The translations under genes were made by a program, and so were the position numbers. From the NCBI GenBank assembly GCA_964488495.1, contig CAZAUQ010000046.1:1-18058 (forward strand): a stretch of 18,058 bases of DNA, read 5' to 3'. This document shows, in pieces, positions 1 through 8,449 of this stretch (position 1 is the first letter of the stretch; each line of letters starts with the position of its first letter). The DNA comes from UBA1402 sp964488495 (GTDB lineage Bacteria; Bacteroidota; Bacteroidia; Bacteroidales; UBA1402). The notes beneath the pieces are model-generated. The model did no database searches. It worked only from the letters and a program-made list of their open reading frames with translations, and was not told the origin of the DNA.

Positions 1-737
1 CTCAATGGGGCATCAAGTACAATACTATCGCCTTGGAGTGCTACAATCTCTCGTTCCCAAAAGAGATACATATCTTCGGGTTTCCATCCTATGTAAGAGG
101 ATTCTCCGCCAAAATCGTTCATATCCATGGCATCTATCCATTCCTTGGTACCAGGACGCATAATACGGATACGCTCTCCTGCTCTGAAGGAATGGCCGGG
201 CACTTCAATCGTCATGGCTCCTGTGGGGATATAAGAGGTTATGGCCTTGTATTCGCCTGTTTTATAGTCTTTTTTCCCGGCAATACGAATCAAGGTGGTT
301 CGGTCAGTACCATTGCCCAGGAGTTCAGTTTCTCCTTCCAGGTAACCACTACCACGCAGAACAACACCAGAAGCAGCTATTGTCAGTCCTCCGGCGATTT
401 CAAAACATCCCTTTTCCAGCAGGACGGCTCCTCTGAAACCCTCCGCGTCGGGTTCCAGCGAGGAGACATAATCAATCGCCTGCTGAATTCGGGCTGTATT
501 ATCTCCCGGCATCCACGATACTACAGCCTTGACAGGCAATTCGGGAATGAGCTGTTCTGAGGCCATATAGCCGCAATAGGAATAGTCCGGTATACGATTA
601 GCCCGGGCATCCTGAGTATATTCCAGCAAGCCGGACTGATTTGTTTGAACAGCCGGCTGAGCCGCTCTTCCGGAATATTGCGGAAAAACGGCTATACTGC
701 TCAGACTGATTATAAATGCAAATGCTGTTTTTTTCAT
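1..737 (-). CDS. Secreted pectate-lyase-like parallel beta-helix protein (C-terminus outside window)
   Basis: Open minus-strand frame of 245 codons from ATG at 735-737, with no stop before the window edge, so only the N-terminal part is seen. Residues 1-20 form a signal peptide (MKK, hydrophobic run, then polar). Residues 40-60 carry a DARANRIPDYSYCGYMASE segment, followed by a PGDNTARIQQAIDYV stretch (77-91) and the GAVLLEKGCFEI...SGVVLRGSG pattern (103-131). These are hallmarks of the N-terminal turns of pectate-lyase-superfamily beta-helix proteins, where a D/N-x-ARIQQAID start precedes a rising coil. Catalytic residues would lie further on and cannot be checked. It follows the DUF3826 gene by 23 bases on the same strand, so it is probably co-transcribed. 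A role in cleaving or binding a uronate-containing polysaccharide outside the cytoplasm is inferred. It could also be a non-catalytic beta-helix or a GH28-like hydrolase. Confidence 0.8.
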   Translation of the reverse strand, partial: MKKTAFAFIISLSSIAVFPQYSGRAAQPAVQTNQSGLLEYTQDARANRIPDYSYCGYMASEQLIPELPVKAVVSWMPGDNTARIQQAIDYVSSLEPDAEGFRGAVLLEKGCFEIAGGLTIAASGVVLRGSGYLEGETELLGNGTDRTTLIRIAGKKDYKTGEYKAITSYIPTGAMTIEVPGHSFRAGERIRIMRPGTKEWIDAMDMNDFGGESSYIGWKPEDMYLFWEREIVALQGDSIVLDAPL

Positions 738-760
738 GATAGGTGTATCACTGATTAAGA

Positions 761-1408
761 TTATTTTGCCTTGGCAGCATTAATACGTTCATACCAGGCC
801 TCACGTTCTTTGGTAAGATTATAACCTCTCTTGGAAAGATAGTTGTTGATACGGCCTTTGTATTTACCAAACCAGGCATGCTTAGCTTTGGAGTCAGAGC
901 AATCCATGGCATATTCACGGGCTTCCATATAGGCAGCCCTGATATAGGTTTTTTCTTCCTCTGTGAGGCTGGGTATCATTTCGAGTTGTGCTTTGTACTG
1001 AACCGGATACTGACCCATGGTCATACCGTCTTTCACTTTTTCTATTTGTTCAGGCGATAAGGTGGCATTCAATTGATTGATAAAATAATAATGCTTAGCG
1101 GTAAGAGCCTCCCTTTGTTTAAGATAGGCTTGGTCTTTGGCTTGAGTCTTTTCCTCGGCAGACAAGGAAGAATTCTTGATTTCATTCTCTTTGGCTGCAA
1201 AAGCATCGTTGATTACACCTAAATCAATGTATTGATTGGCAATTAATTCCAAAATGAAATCATATTTGACTTTGTCCTGAATATCCAGAGTTTTCACAAT
1301 ATTCTCTGAACGGCCGTAAATTACTTTGCGGTAATCTTCATCGGATTGTTGAGCAAAAGCCTGGCTCAGGCTGATTATAAGTGCTAATGCAAGAATCAAT
1401 TTTTTCAT
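761..1408 (-). CDS. Secreted DUF3826 family protein
   Basis: A 215-residue protein with a clear signal peptide (1-19, cleavage probably after AFA). The mature part is rich in charged helices. Residues 134-198 carry the most recognisable block: YPVQYKAQLEMIPSLTEEEK, then AREYAMD, KHAWFGKYKGRINNYLSKRG and YNL, which I recognise from memory as DUF3826. That family is of unknown biochemical function and is found in Bacteroidota next to pectin- and uronate-related genes. The signal peptide suggests a periplasmic or surface location, with no lipobox cysteine. The gene lies 101 bases after the symporter gene and 23 bases before the pectate-lyase-like gene, on the same strand, which suggests a shared role in polysaccharide breakdown. 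The DNA of its signal peptide closely resembles that of the next gene. I can give no reaction for it. Confidence 0.8.
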   Translation of the reverse strand: MKKLILALALIISLSQAFAQQSDEDYRKVIYGRSENIVKTLDIQDKVKYDFILELIANQYIDLGVINDAFAAKENEIKNSSLSAEEKTQAKDQAYLKQREALTAKHYYFINQLNATLSPEQIEKVKDGMTMGQYPVQYKAQLEMIPSLTEEEKTYIRAAYMEAREYAMDCSDSKAKHAWFGKYKGRINNYLSKRGYNLTKEREAWYERINAAKAK

Positions 1409-1509
1409 TCTTTTTGTTTTAAGGATTTATAAAGTTTTATGTTTGAATTTTCAACTTCAAAATAGCTTAGACAGGAGCCGTTTAAATGGTTTATTGCTGT
1501 AAAGCTTTA

Positions 1510-3018
1510 TTAATGCGCTTTTTTAGACTTTTTAGAGAAAGCTTGCAGAGCGAGTGTCACCAAAAAGCCAACAAAAAATATCGTCATGGTTCCTAAGACT
1601 ATGGTCAGATTTCCATGAAGATTGCATTTATACTGCATCAAGGCTCCATCGACAAAGAGATAGGGACTCAGGCTCATCCAGGCAATCACAAGTAAACCGG
1701 CCACCACACCGACAATGGCTGCAAGGTTTTTGACCATTTTACTCACAAAACCCAGCAAAAACAAACCCAGCATACCTCCGCTAAAAATGGAAGCCAGTTT
1801 CCACCAGGTGGTCAGCACACCGTCAACACGCATCATCAGCAAAGCTACTACAACGCCCAGTATACCTATGACCACGCTGGAAACATAGAGTATTCTCATG
1901 CCTTTTTTTTCGTCGACTTCGCGCCGCCGGATTCTTTTATAAAAATCGGTCAAAATAACGGTAGAAGAGCTGTTCAGACTGGTTGAAACCGTGCTCATAC
2001 CGGCAGCCAGAATACTGGCAATCAGCAAACCGGTTACTCCGGTGGGCAAAGCATTTACAATAAAATAGGGAAACACCTGATCTCCGCTGACGTCAGCAGG
2101 CAGTCCACCCCGGGTTTTGTAATACACAAACAAGGCTGTCCCTATGTAAACAAACATCAGAGAAACCGGAACGTAGAGCATCCCGCCCCAAAAGGTGGAT
2201 TTTTTGGCGCTGCGTTCGTCCTTGGCTGTCATATACCGCTGAATATAGTTTTGGTCTATGCCGTAATTTTGAAGGTTGATAAACAATCCATACACCAGTA
2301 ATACCCAGAAGGTGGGTTCTGTCAGACTAGCACTTAAGCTTCCCAAACTGAATTTGTCGTATTGAGTACCTACTTCAATTAATCCAGTAAAACCGCCTGG
2401 TATCTTGACCGTTAATAAGATGGCGCAGGCCAACGCACCTAAAATCAAAATAATACCCTGTATGGCATCGGTCCAGATGACCGCCGATATGCCGCCCAGT
2501 GCAGAAAAAATCAGCACAGATATACCGGTCACTACAATAAGGACAGGCACACTCCAGCCCAGCATAAAACTCAGCGGCAAAGCCATTAAAAACAAGATAG
2601 AGCCCATCCTGGCTAGTTGAGTTAATAAATAGCAAATAGCCACGTAAGCCCTGGCCCAATAACCGAAACGAACTTCCAGGTAATGATAGGCCGAAGGACT
2701 GTTCATGCTGCGGTATAAAGGCACAAAAAGTTTGGCGGCCAACCAGGTGGCAATGGGAATGGACAGGCTGAATACGAAGGGACTCCAGTTGTTGGTATAG
2801 GCTTCGCCGGGATAACCCAAAAAGGTGATGCTGCTTACAAAGGTGGCAAAAATAGACATGCCAACCACCCAGGTGGGAAGACTACCATTGGCCACCGTAA
2901 ACTGGCCTGTAGATTGCTTCTTTTTGTTACGAAAATAAAAGGAAGAGCCAAAGAGGACAATACCAACCAAAAAAGCAATAAAAACAATGTAATCAAGTGC
3001 GGTTACGGATGTAGTCAT
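1510..3018 (-). CDS. Sodium:solute symporter (SSS family)
   Basis: A 502-residue inner-membrane protein with about 13 hydrophobic segments, the usual size and layout of the SSS family. Family landmarks are FSALGGISAVIWTDAIQGII (171-190), the NYGIDQNYIQRYMTAKDERS region (250-269), and the MSTVSTSLNSSSTVILTDFY stretch (340-359), whose small hydroxyl residues match the sodium-site helix of this family. It should couple sodium entry to uptake of an organic solute. The gene sits 18 bases after the DapA/NanA-like aldolase gene. SSS transporter plus NanA-like aldolase is a known pairing for sialic acid use, but here the neighbours are pectate-lyase-like proteins, so a uronate or a 2-keto-3-deoxy sugar acid is at least as likely. 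The exact solute cannot be read from the sequence. Confidence 0.9.
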   Translation of the reverse strand: MTTSVTALDYIVFIAFLVGIVLFGSSFYFRNKKKQSTGQFTVANGSLPTWVVGMSIFATFVSSITFLGYPGEAYTNNWSPFVFSLSIPIATWLAAKLFVPLYRSMNSPSAYHYLEVRFGYWARAYVAICYLLTQLARMGSILFLMALPLSFMLGWSVPVLIVVTGISVLIFSALGGISAVIWTDAIQGIILILGALACAILLTVKIPGGFTGLIEVGTQYDKFSLGSLSASLTEPTFWVLLVYGLFINLQNYGIDQNYIQRYMTAKDERSAKKSTFWGGMLYVPVSLMFVYIGTALFVYYKTRGGLPADVSGDQVFPYFIVNALPTGVTGLLIASILAAGMSTVSTSLNSSSTVILTDFYKRIRRREVDEKKGMRILYVSSVVIGILGVVVALLMMRVDGVLTTWWKLASIFSGGMLGLFLLGFVSKMVKNLAAIVGVVAGLLVIAWMSLSPYLFVDGALMQYKCNLHGNLTIVLGTMTIFFVGFLVTLALQAFSKKSKKAH

Positions 3019-3036
3019 GTATTTGTGATTAAAAAA

Positions 3037-3957
3037 TTATGGATTGCTTACCGTACAGCCTAATTCTTCCAACACTTTTTGCACCTTGAGTCGTTCGGGG
3101 GTGTTGAATTGTTGAAAAGGCAAAGCCATATAACCGTTGCAAATTCCCAGCAGGGAACAGGCGCACTTCACTCCTTTGAGGTAGCTGGAGCCATACTTGC
3201 CGATTTTATAGATGCTGTTGCTAATGTACATTATTTGCTGCTGCAATGCCAAAACAGCATCCAAATCGCGTGATTTTGCAGCCTTATACATATTAACATA
3301 CAGCGAAGGGAACATGTTGGCGCCTCCGTTCACACCGCCGTCTGCACCCATCAGAACAGCCTCGGCTGTCAACTCTTCGGGTCCGATCAGTAGCGAAAAC
3401 TCCGGCTTATCGCTCATGATCTGGATCAGAGAATGAAAATACACCATATCGGCAGAACTATCCTTTAGACCAATTACATTAGGATGTTCTGCTATAGCTT
3501 TGAGTGTGGCTGGCTCTATTTTCACTTTAACATGCGAGGGCATATTATATAAAAACAAAGGAAGGGGCAAAACTTCCGCCAGGCCTTGATAGTAATCGAT
3601 CAATTCCTGCTGGGCCGGCGCGTAGTAATAAGGCGGAGCCGATACAACGGCCGACGCGCCCTCAGCAAAAGCCTTCTCGGCCAAATGCAGACTCTCAACC
3701 AGCGAAGTATCGGAAATACCAACAAGCACCGGAACGCGTTTTCCAACCTGCCGGCAAACCCGCTCTATCAGTTCGTGACGAAGTTCATAACTAAGGCTTT
3801 GAGCCTCACCGGTGGTTCCTAAAATAAACAAACCCTGAACTCCACCGGATAAAATATGCTCGATTAATTTTTCCAGACCCGGTATATCCAGGCTGTTCAT
3901 ATCCCTGAGAGGAGTAATCATTGGGGGTATAATACCCTGTATATGCATTTTTCCCAT
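3037..3957 (-). CDS. DapA/NanA-family pyruvate-dependent aldolase or dehydratase
   Basis: A 306-residue TIM-barrel enzyme of the Schiff-base class. Visible motifs are GTTGE (47-51), catalytic Tyr137 in YNMP (137-140) and the Schiff-base lysine Lys165 in GLKDSS. Tyr137 and Lys165 fall at the same residue numbers as in E. coli N-acetylneuraminate lyase. The arginine that dihydrodipicolinate synthase uses to bind its aldehyde substrate, five residues after the tyrosine, is His142 here, so this is probably not the lysine-biosynthesis enzyme. It more likely cleaves or dehydrates a 2-keto-3-deoxy sugar acid or sialic acid, giving pyruvate or a keto acid in the cytoplasm. The gene is 15 bases after the 1435-residue secreted protein gene and 18 before the symporter gene, so the three are probably one transcript. 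An alternative start is Met4. Family assignment is firm; substrate is unknown. Confidence 0.85.
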   Translation of the reverse strand: MGKMHIQGIIPPMITPLRDMNSLDIPGLEKLIEHILSGGVQGLFILGTTGEAQSLSYELRHELIERVCRQVGKRVPVLVGISDTSLVESLHLAEKAFAEGASAVVSAPPYYYAPAQQELIDYYQGLAEVLPLPLFLYNMPSHVKVKIEPATLKAIAEHPNVIGLKDSSADMVYFHSLIQIMSDKPEFSLLIGPEELTAEAVLMGADGGVNGGANMFPSLYVNMYKAAKSRDLDAVLALQQQIMYISNSIYKIGKYGSSYLKGVKCACSLLGICNGYMALPFQQFNTPERLKVQKVLEELGCTVSNP

Positions 3958-3972
3958 AGTTGTACTTTAATA

Positions 3973-6900
3973 TCATTGAATTATAAGCTTAATGGAATCC
4001 CTGCCTATTTTCAATAAATAGAGTTGAGAGGGCTGCAATCCTTCCAGCTTATTTAAACCGGGGATAAGGCTGTGACTTCCTACCTTTTGTCCAAACAGGT
4101 TAAAGACTTCCATTTGGGTAGTTTGCTCAACCTGTACATAAAGTACAGCTTCCCGCGAAAATACTCTGACAGGAGATTTGGTGGCCGGACGACAAAGACC
4201 GTCAATAATACCGGTGTAACTTTGAATAGCACCCACATAACTTCCGTCAATTCCGGCCGTGTATAAAGGCGAGGTGGCTGAAATCAGCAGAGAATCCTCG
4301 TTTTGGAATACTGCATCCAAATAAAGAGTAGACATATACAAATTGTTGTACTCAGCCTTAATGTTACCCGAGGAAACTTCCAGATTGACATTGTCGTATT
4401 TTTGTACCACCACGTCTTCGGGGTAAAAGAAATTATTCAATACTTCCAACGTTACTTGTTGTGTACTATCGGCTGTAAACAAAGCCAGATTGCTAATGGA
4501 ATAATGCGTAAGACTCCAACGCTTGTAAAACAGGTTATTGTTAATACTGATATGAACGTCGAAACCTTTGGGATTTTTGTCAAAACCCAGGAATTGTCTT
4601 TGGGTAGTACCGTTTCCGCCCAATTTGTAGAAAGTATTGTTTTCAATACTAATACTCATAACAGAATCTGTTGATGTCGAACCTTCGCGGCTGATGTTAA
4701 ACAACTGGCTGCCGTGAAAATTCTTTACAACGTTGTTGCGGAACACAAAATGATCCAACTGATAATCGCTGCGACTGTCAAATTGCATAAAATGATAACC
4801 CTGATTGCCCGAGGCTCTTTGCCAGCCCATGTTGTCAAAGGTACAATATTCAATCTGAATTTTTCCAATAAGAGCAGATTTACAGCCATTCGTTCTAATA
4901 ATAGGCTGATAATCAAGATTAAGGAAGCTGCAATTACGAAGAATGAAAGCCGAGCTGATGGTGTCGGCACGATTGATGTAAAAAGGAGCATAAGCATCGG
5001 AATTGTAACCGGCAATACTCTTGTCTCCCCCATCCCAGGTCAGTCCTTCTATCCATAATGTATCCAGCTTCATCCCCGTGGACGATGACAAACGTCCAAA
5101 TAAGACGGGATGTTGTCCGGGAGCGGCTTTAATGGTGAGACTTCCCTCTGTATGAGGATATTCCTTACCACTATTTCCAAGGAGATATCTGCCTCCGGGA
5201 TCGACACAATCGCCCAGTTCAATGACATCGCCTCCTATGGCAATAGCCAGGGCTTTCCCCAGTTCTTTGGCGGAATGTACTCTGAGAGTACCGGCTTGAA
5301 AACGTTCCACATAACATTGTTCCGGTCCAATACAATCGTAATCTGTTCCGGCCATATACAAGGGAGATGATTTGGAAATGCTCAACAGAGATTCATCTTC
5401 AAACACCTCAGCATCCGGAGTATATTCAGAACTTAAGAGTTCTTTGTACACCAGGTTCGCTTTACCTTCTGAGGGTAAATTGATCGTGTCGCCTGCGCTG
5501 CGCATCAGATCATCGGGACAGAAATAATTGTTCAACACCTCCACTGTCCACACCTGTAGTTCAGCCAATGCCTCCGGGAACACCAGTTTATTGGGCAAAT
5601 AGGCCGGTTTTTCTAGGCTGTGGTAAAACAAATTGTCATTAATTTTTACCACAGCATTTCCACCTGCCAACTCTTGATTGTATTCCAGAAAGGCGGTTGC
5701 TGCATCGGCTGAGCCGGCAAAATTATAAAACAAATTATTCTCAATAGTCACGGCATAATTGGGCTGAATAGCCGTAGTGCCGGTTCTCGACAAACTGAAT
5801 AATTTATTTCCTCCGAAATTCTTGATGATGTTGTGACGGAAAATAAAACGGTCACATTGAAAATGATTTTTGTCTGAGATATAAACCAAACCTCCGTTTA
5901 CCGTTCTTTGAGGCAGAGGCTGGTCATCTATGATACAATATTCCACAGACAGCTCGGGAATCACAGCTGGTCCGGCGGGATCTACATAAACCAGGTAGTG
6001 GGCAGGCAGTCTTCGGAATTGACAATTAATAATCTGCATTGTTTCAGTGATGGAATCGGTACTGCTTAGATAAAAAGGTGAATATTCCACTGCATCCAAC
6101 TCTGTTTGTGTTGAATCCAAAATCTCAAACCGAAGCCCTTCAACACGAAGTTTACTTACTTTCATGCCGTTGTTTGAACTGAGCGATCCAAAAAGTTGGG
6201 GATTATGACCTTCTGCTGCTTTGATACTTAAATTTTTGAAAGTTTGAGGAAAAGTCAGTCCATTATTGCCTAAAAGATACACTCCGCCTTCATCTGTGCA
6301 ATCGAGAAGTTCTATTACAATTTCTTCCAGTTGCATGGCTCCGTAGTCGTAGGACAAAGCCGCTTTCAATTCATTCAGCGTACTTACCCTGGCTCCCTGT
6401 GCAGTCATTTCAAAATTCGGCAAAGCGAAATGAGTACGAGTACCCAAATAATCTACTGCATTAAACAGTAACTGAACAGCTTTTTGGTTCAAATGCTGAT
6501 ATTGTTCCGAAGCAAGCCCGATCAAAAGGTATTTGGCCTCGGGTTGGTTATTGATTTCCTGAATAGAGGTCAATTCGGGAAATTCCAAAGGTGAAGCAAT
6601 CATCTGAGCATCAGGTCCCAGATAACTTTCTGTTATCAATGCCTGCATTCCGGCCTCCGTTCCGACCAAGGTATCAAATACTGTAAAACAGTTATTCATA
6701 TCCGGATTCAATCCGCCAAACAAGGGATGGAAACGAAAAGCCTGGTTTATTTTTAAAGTTTTACTCGATGTGGCTGCCTGAGAGGCATCTTGTGTATTTG
6801 CCCAATTCCAGCCTTGTTCAAAATTGTAATTATGTGCTTTAAGATTCAACAAAGGTTTATTTCCTATCAGATATTTTGCCAATAAAGAAATTTGGGACTG

Positions 6901-8280
6901 GTCTTCAGGGAAATCGCTCAATACCACCACATCGTAATCTTTGAATAAGGCATTGATACTGATGCTATCCTGTGCGTCTTTGAATAAATCGGGGTAAAAA
7001 ACAGTAAGATTGTAGTGTTCCATCAAAGCCGGTAACAAAACAATATCTGTTGAATCTTTGGTATTTACTGCTCTTTCTCCGATTCTGATACGGTTCTCAG
7101 CCGTATTGATATAGGCAATATCCAGGGCTTCGGGTTTGTAGGCCCGGTATTCAAAACCATTGATCGCTAAATTGGCCAACAAAAATTGTCCGTTTACATC
7201 GTACTCTCCTGCTGAGGGCAACAAACGAATCAATACCTTAGCTTTGTTGGTGAGTTCAGGAAGATCCAGTCTTACAGTGCTCATTTCTGAATAATCCATC
7301 AAAGCAGGATAAGCTCCGGCCACAGACCAACTCAAAGCATTGTCGGTGGAATAAACAACAAGCAGGCTGTCGGCCAACTCCCTGAAATTGAAATCAAAAG
7401 CCAGGCTCAATTCCTGATAGCCGAGGGTGGACAATTCTATTTGATAATAACTTTCGTGTTTAGTGGCATCCAGGTAACTTGCCTGAGAATTTTTACCGGC
7501 AGGACTAAGCATAACAGACTGTTGACCGCAATCGTGCCCCAATTGCATGCCTGTTGCCGGTCCCCTGTACGATAATTTTGCCCTTACCACGCCCAGATCG
7601 GAAGCATACAAAGGATAATAATCTGTCTCCCAAACACCGTCTTCGTCAGTGACTATTTCCTCCAGATTCACTGTTCCGCTTGTTTTGGGCCTGTATTTAA
7701 AATCCCAGCCGGCAACCAGGCCGTCGAATACGGGCACCTGGCCTTCTTCGATCATCCCGTAAATTTTGATACTGTTAATAAAAAGCAAGCCGGTAGGCCG
7801 GGCCCCTATGCTTAGACCGGTGGGTGTAAGGGTCAGCTGCACCGAATCCTTTATTCTGAAACGGCCTCCTACAGATACCACCTGATTGCCTTCGGCGGCA
7901 TTCCATGCATAATCGGAATTTATGTTGTTTGTGATGTGAATTCCCCTGCGTCCGGTACCCCAGAATTCAATGTAAATAGAATCACAATAGGGTAAGTCGA
8001 GCGTCACTACCCCGGTCTGATGATTAACAATTATGGCATATGCAGTATCTGTGGGAGCCAAACCAAAATGTTCGTACATAGTCCGGTGTAAAACTATACC
8101 ACTGGAACCGTAGGACCAGTCCTGTCCTCCAAGGAATTCCGGCAATTCAAAAGTTCTGGTTGGTGCCAGCGAGCCCGAAAAATAATAGACATGATCCTCG
8201 GGATCAGTAATAATGGCTTTGAGCGGCTGTAAGGCAAAACTCAAAACAACGATCAGGAAAAAAGACTTTAAGTTAGACAT
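3973..8280 (-). CDS. Large secreted protein: ThuA-like region, two beta-helix modules, T9SS C-terminal domain
   Basis: A 1435-residue protein. Residues 1-22 are a signal peptide. About 25-380 is beta-rich, with galactose-binding- or carbohydrate-binding-like stretches. About 386-612 looks like a ThuA/glutamine-amidotransferase fold, with repeated beta strands such as ALFKDYDVVVLSDFP and an ending KYLLIGLASEQYQHLNQKAV then LLFNAVDYLG. About 630-990 and 1000-1360 are two related modules, each starting with an ELKAAL/ELGKAL helix, then a D-x-GG-x-YLLGN motif (near 663 and 1026), a parallel beta-helix and a final SPLY-x-AG; they resemble the DUF4957/DUF5123 type. About 1364-1435 resembles a type A T9SS sorting domain (MEVFNLFGQKV, then LYLLKIG). 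The protein is therefore probably exported through the outer membrane and surface-attached or released. It is first in the catabolic unit. Enzymatic activity is uncertain; polysaccharide binding or lysis is inferred from context. Confidence 0.8.
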   Translation of the reverse strand: MSNLKSFFLIVVLSFALQPLKAIITDPEDHVYYFSGSLAPTRTFELPEFLGGQDWSYGSSGIVLHRTMYEHFGLAPTDTAYAIIVNHQTGVVTLDLPYCDSIYIEFWGTGRRGIHITNNINSDYAWNAAEGNQVVSVGGRFRIKDSVQLTLTPTGLSIGARPTGLLFINSIKIYGMIEEGQVPVFDGLVAGWDFKYRPKTSGTVNLEEIVTDEDGVWETDYYPLYASDLGVVRAKLSYRGPATGMQLGHDCGQQSVMLSPAGKNSQASYLDATKHESYYQIELSTLGYQELSLAFDFNFRELADSLLVVYSTDNALSWSVAGAYPALMDYSEMSTVRLDLPELTNKAKVLIRLLPSAGEYDVNGQFLLANLAINGFEYRAYKPEALDIAYINTAENRIRIGERAVNTKDSTDIVLLPALMEHYNLTVFYPDLFKDAQDSISINALFKDYDVVVLSDFPEDQSQISLLAKYLIGNKPLLNLKAHNYNFEQGWNWANTQDASQAATSSKTLKINQAFRFHPLFGGLNPDMNNCFTVFDTLVGTEAGMQALITESYLGPDAQMIASPLEFPELTSIQEINNQPEAKYLLIGLASEQYQHLNQKAVQLLFNAVDYLGTRTHFALPNFEMTAQGARVSTLNELKAALSYDYGAMQLEEIVIELLDCTDEGGVYLLGNNGLTFPQTFKNLSIKAAEGHNPQLFGSLSSNNGMKVSKLRVEGLRFEILDSTQTELDAVEYSPFYLSSTDSITETMQIINCQFRRLPAHYLVYVDPAGPAVIPELSVEYCIIDDQPLPQRTVNGGLVYISDKNHFQCDRFIFRHNIIKNFGGNKLFSLSRTGTTAIQPNYAVTIENNLFYNFAGSADAATAFLEYNQELAGGNAVVKINDNLFYHSLEKPAYLPNKLVFPEALAELQVWTVEVLNNYFCPDDLMRSAGDTINLPSEGKANLVYKELLSSEYTPDAEVFEDESLLSISKSSPLYMAGTDYDCIGPEQCYVERFQAGTLRVHSAKELGKALAIAIGGDVIELGDCVDPGGRYLLGNSGKEYPHTEGSLTIKAAPGQHPVLFGRLSSSTGMKLDTLWIEGLTWDGGDKSIAGYNSDAYAPFYINRADTISSAFILRNCSFLNLDYQPIIRTNGCKSALIGKIQIEYCTFDNMGWQRASGNQGYHFMQFDSRSDYQLDHFVFRNNVVKNFHGSQLFNISREGSTSTDSVMSISIENNTFYKLGGNGTTQRQFLGFDKNPKGFDVHISINNNLFYKRWSLTHYSISNLALFTADSTQQVTLEVLNNFFYPEDVVVQKYDNVNLEVSSGNIKAEYNNLYMSTLYLDAVFQNEDSLLISATSPLYTAGIDGSYVGAIQSYTGIIDGLCRPATKSPVRVFSREAVLYVQVEQTTQMEVFNLFGQKVGSHSLIPGLNKLEGLQPSQLYLLKIGRDSIKLIIQ

Positions 8281-8348
8281 ACTTCATAGATTGAATGGTA
8301 AATCAGATGAAAGGCCAATTAACAGGTCATTTTAGAAATATTATCTGA

Positions 8349-8356
8349 CAAATATA
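8349..8356 (-). promoter_or_regulatory. Candidate Bacteroidota -7 box for the polysaccharide locus
   Basis: The minus strand reads TATATTTG, an exact match to the TAnnTTTG consensus of the Bacteroidota primary sigma factor, about 70 bases ahead of the ATG of the 1435-residue protein gene. The -33 region upstream is AT-rich with no clear TTTG at the standard distance, so the promoter may be weak or depend on an activator. This fits a carbohydrate-induced operon, but no regulator gene lies nearby. Confidence 0.5.
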
Positions 8357-8449
8357 AGTCTAAATCGTTTTAAATAAATAATAATTATGAACAATTTATA
8401 TTAATAACCAGCACAATCCGAGTTAACAACCAACAAATAGAACATGGTA

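Noticed and set aside
33..560. Long plus-strand open frame antisense to the pectate-lyase-like gene
   Set aside because: The minus-strand frame has a signal peptide and beta-helix motifs, while this frame has cysteine- and serine-rich, low-quality protein with no motif.
1442..1461. Inverted repeat TTTGAA/TTCAAA between the symporter and DUF3826 genes
   Set aside because: Only six AT-rich base pairs with no U-tract; too weak to call a terminator or operator.
3037..3957. dapA (lysine biosynthesis) as the identity of the aldolase
   Set aside because: His142 replaces the DHDPS arginine and the neighbours are a symporter and secreted polysaccharide proteins.
4200..6400. CRISPR-like or tandem DNA repeat within the giant gene
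   Set aside because: The similarity is at protein level between two long modules; there are no short regularly spaced DNA repeats.
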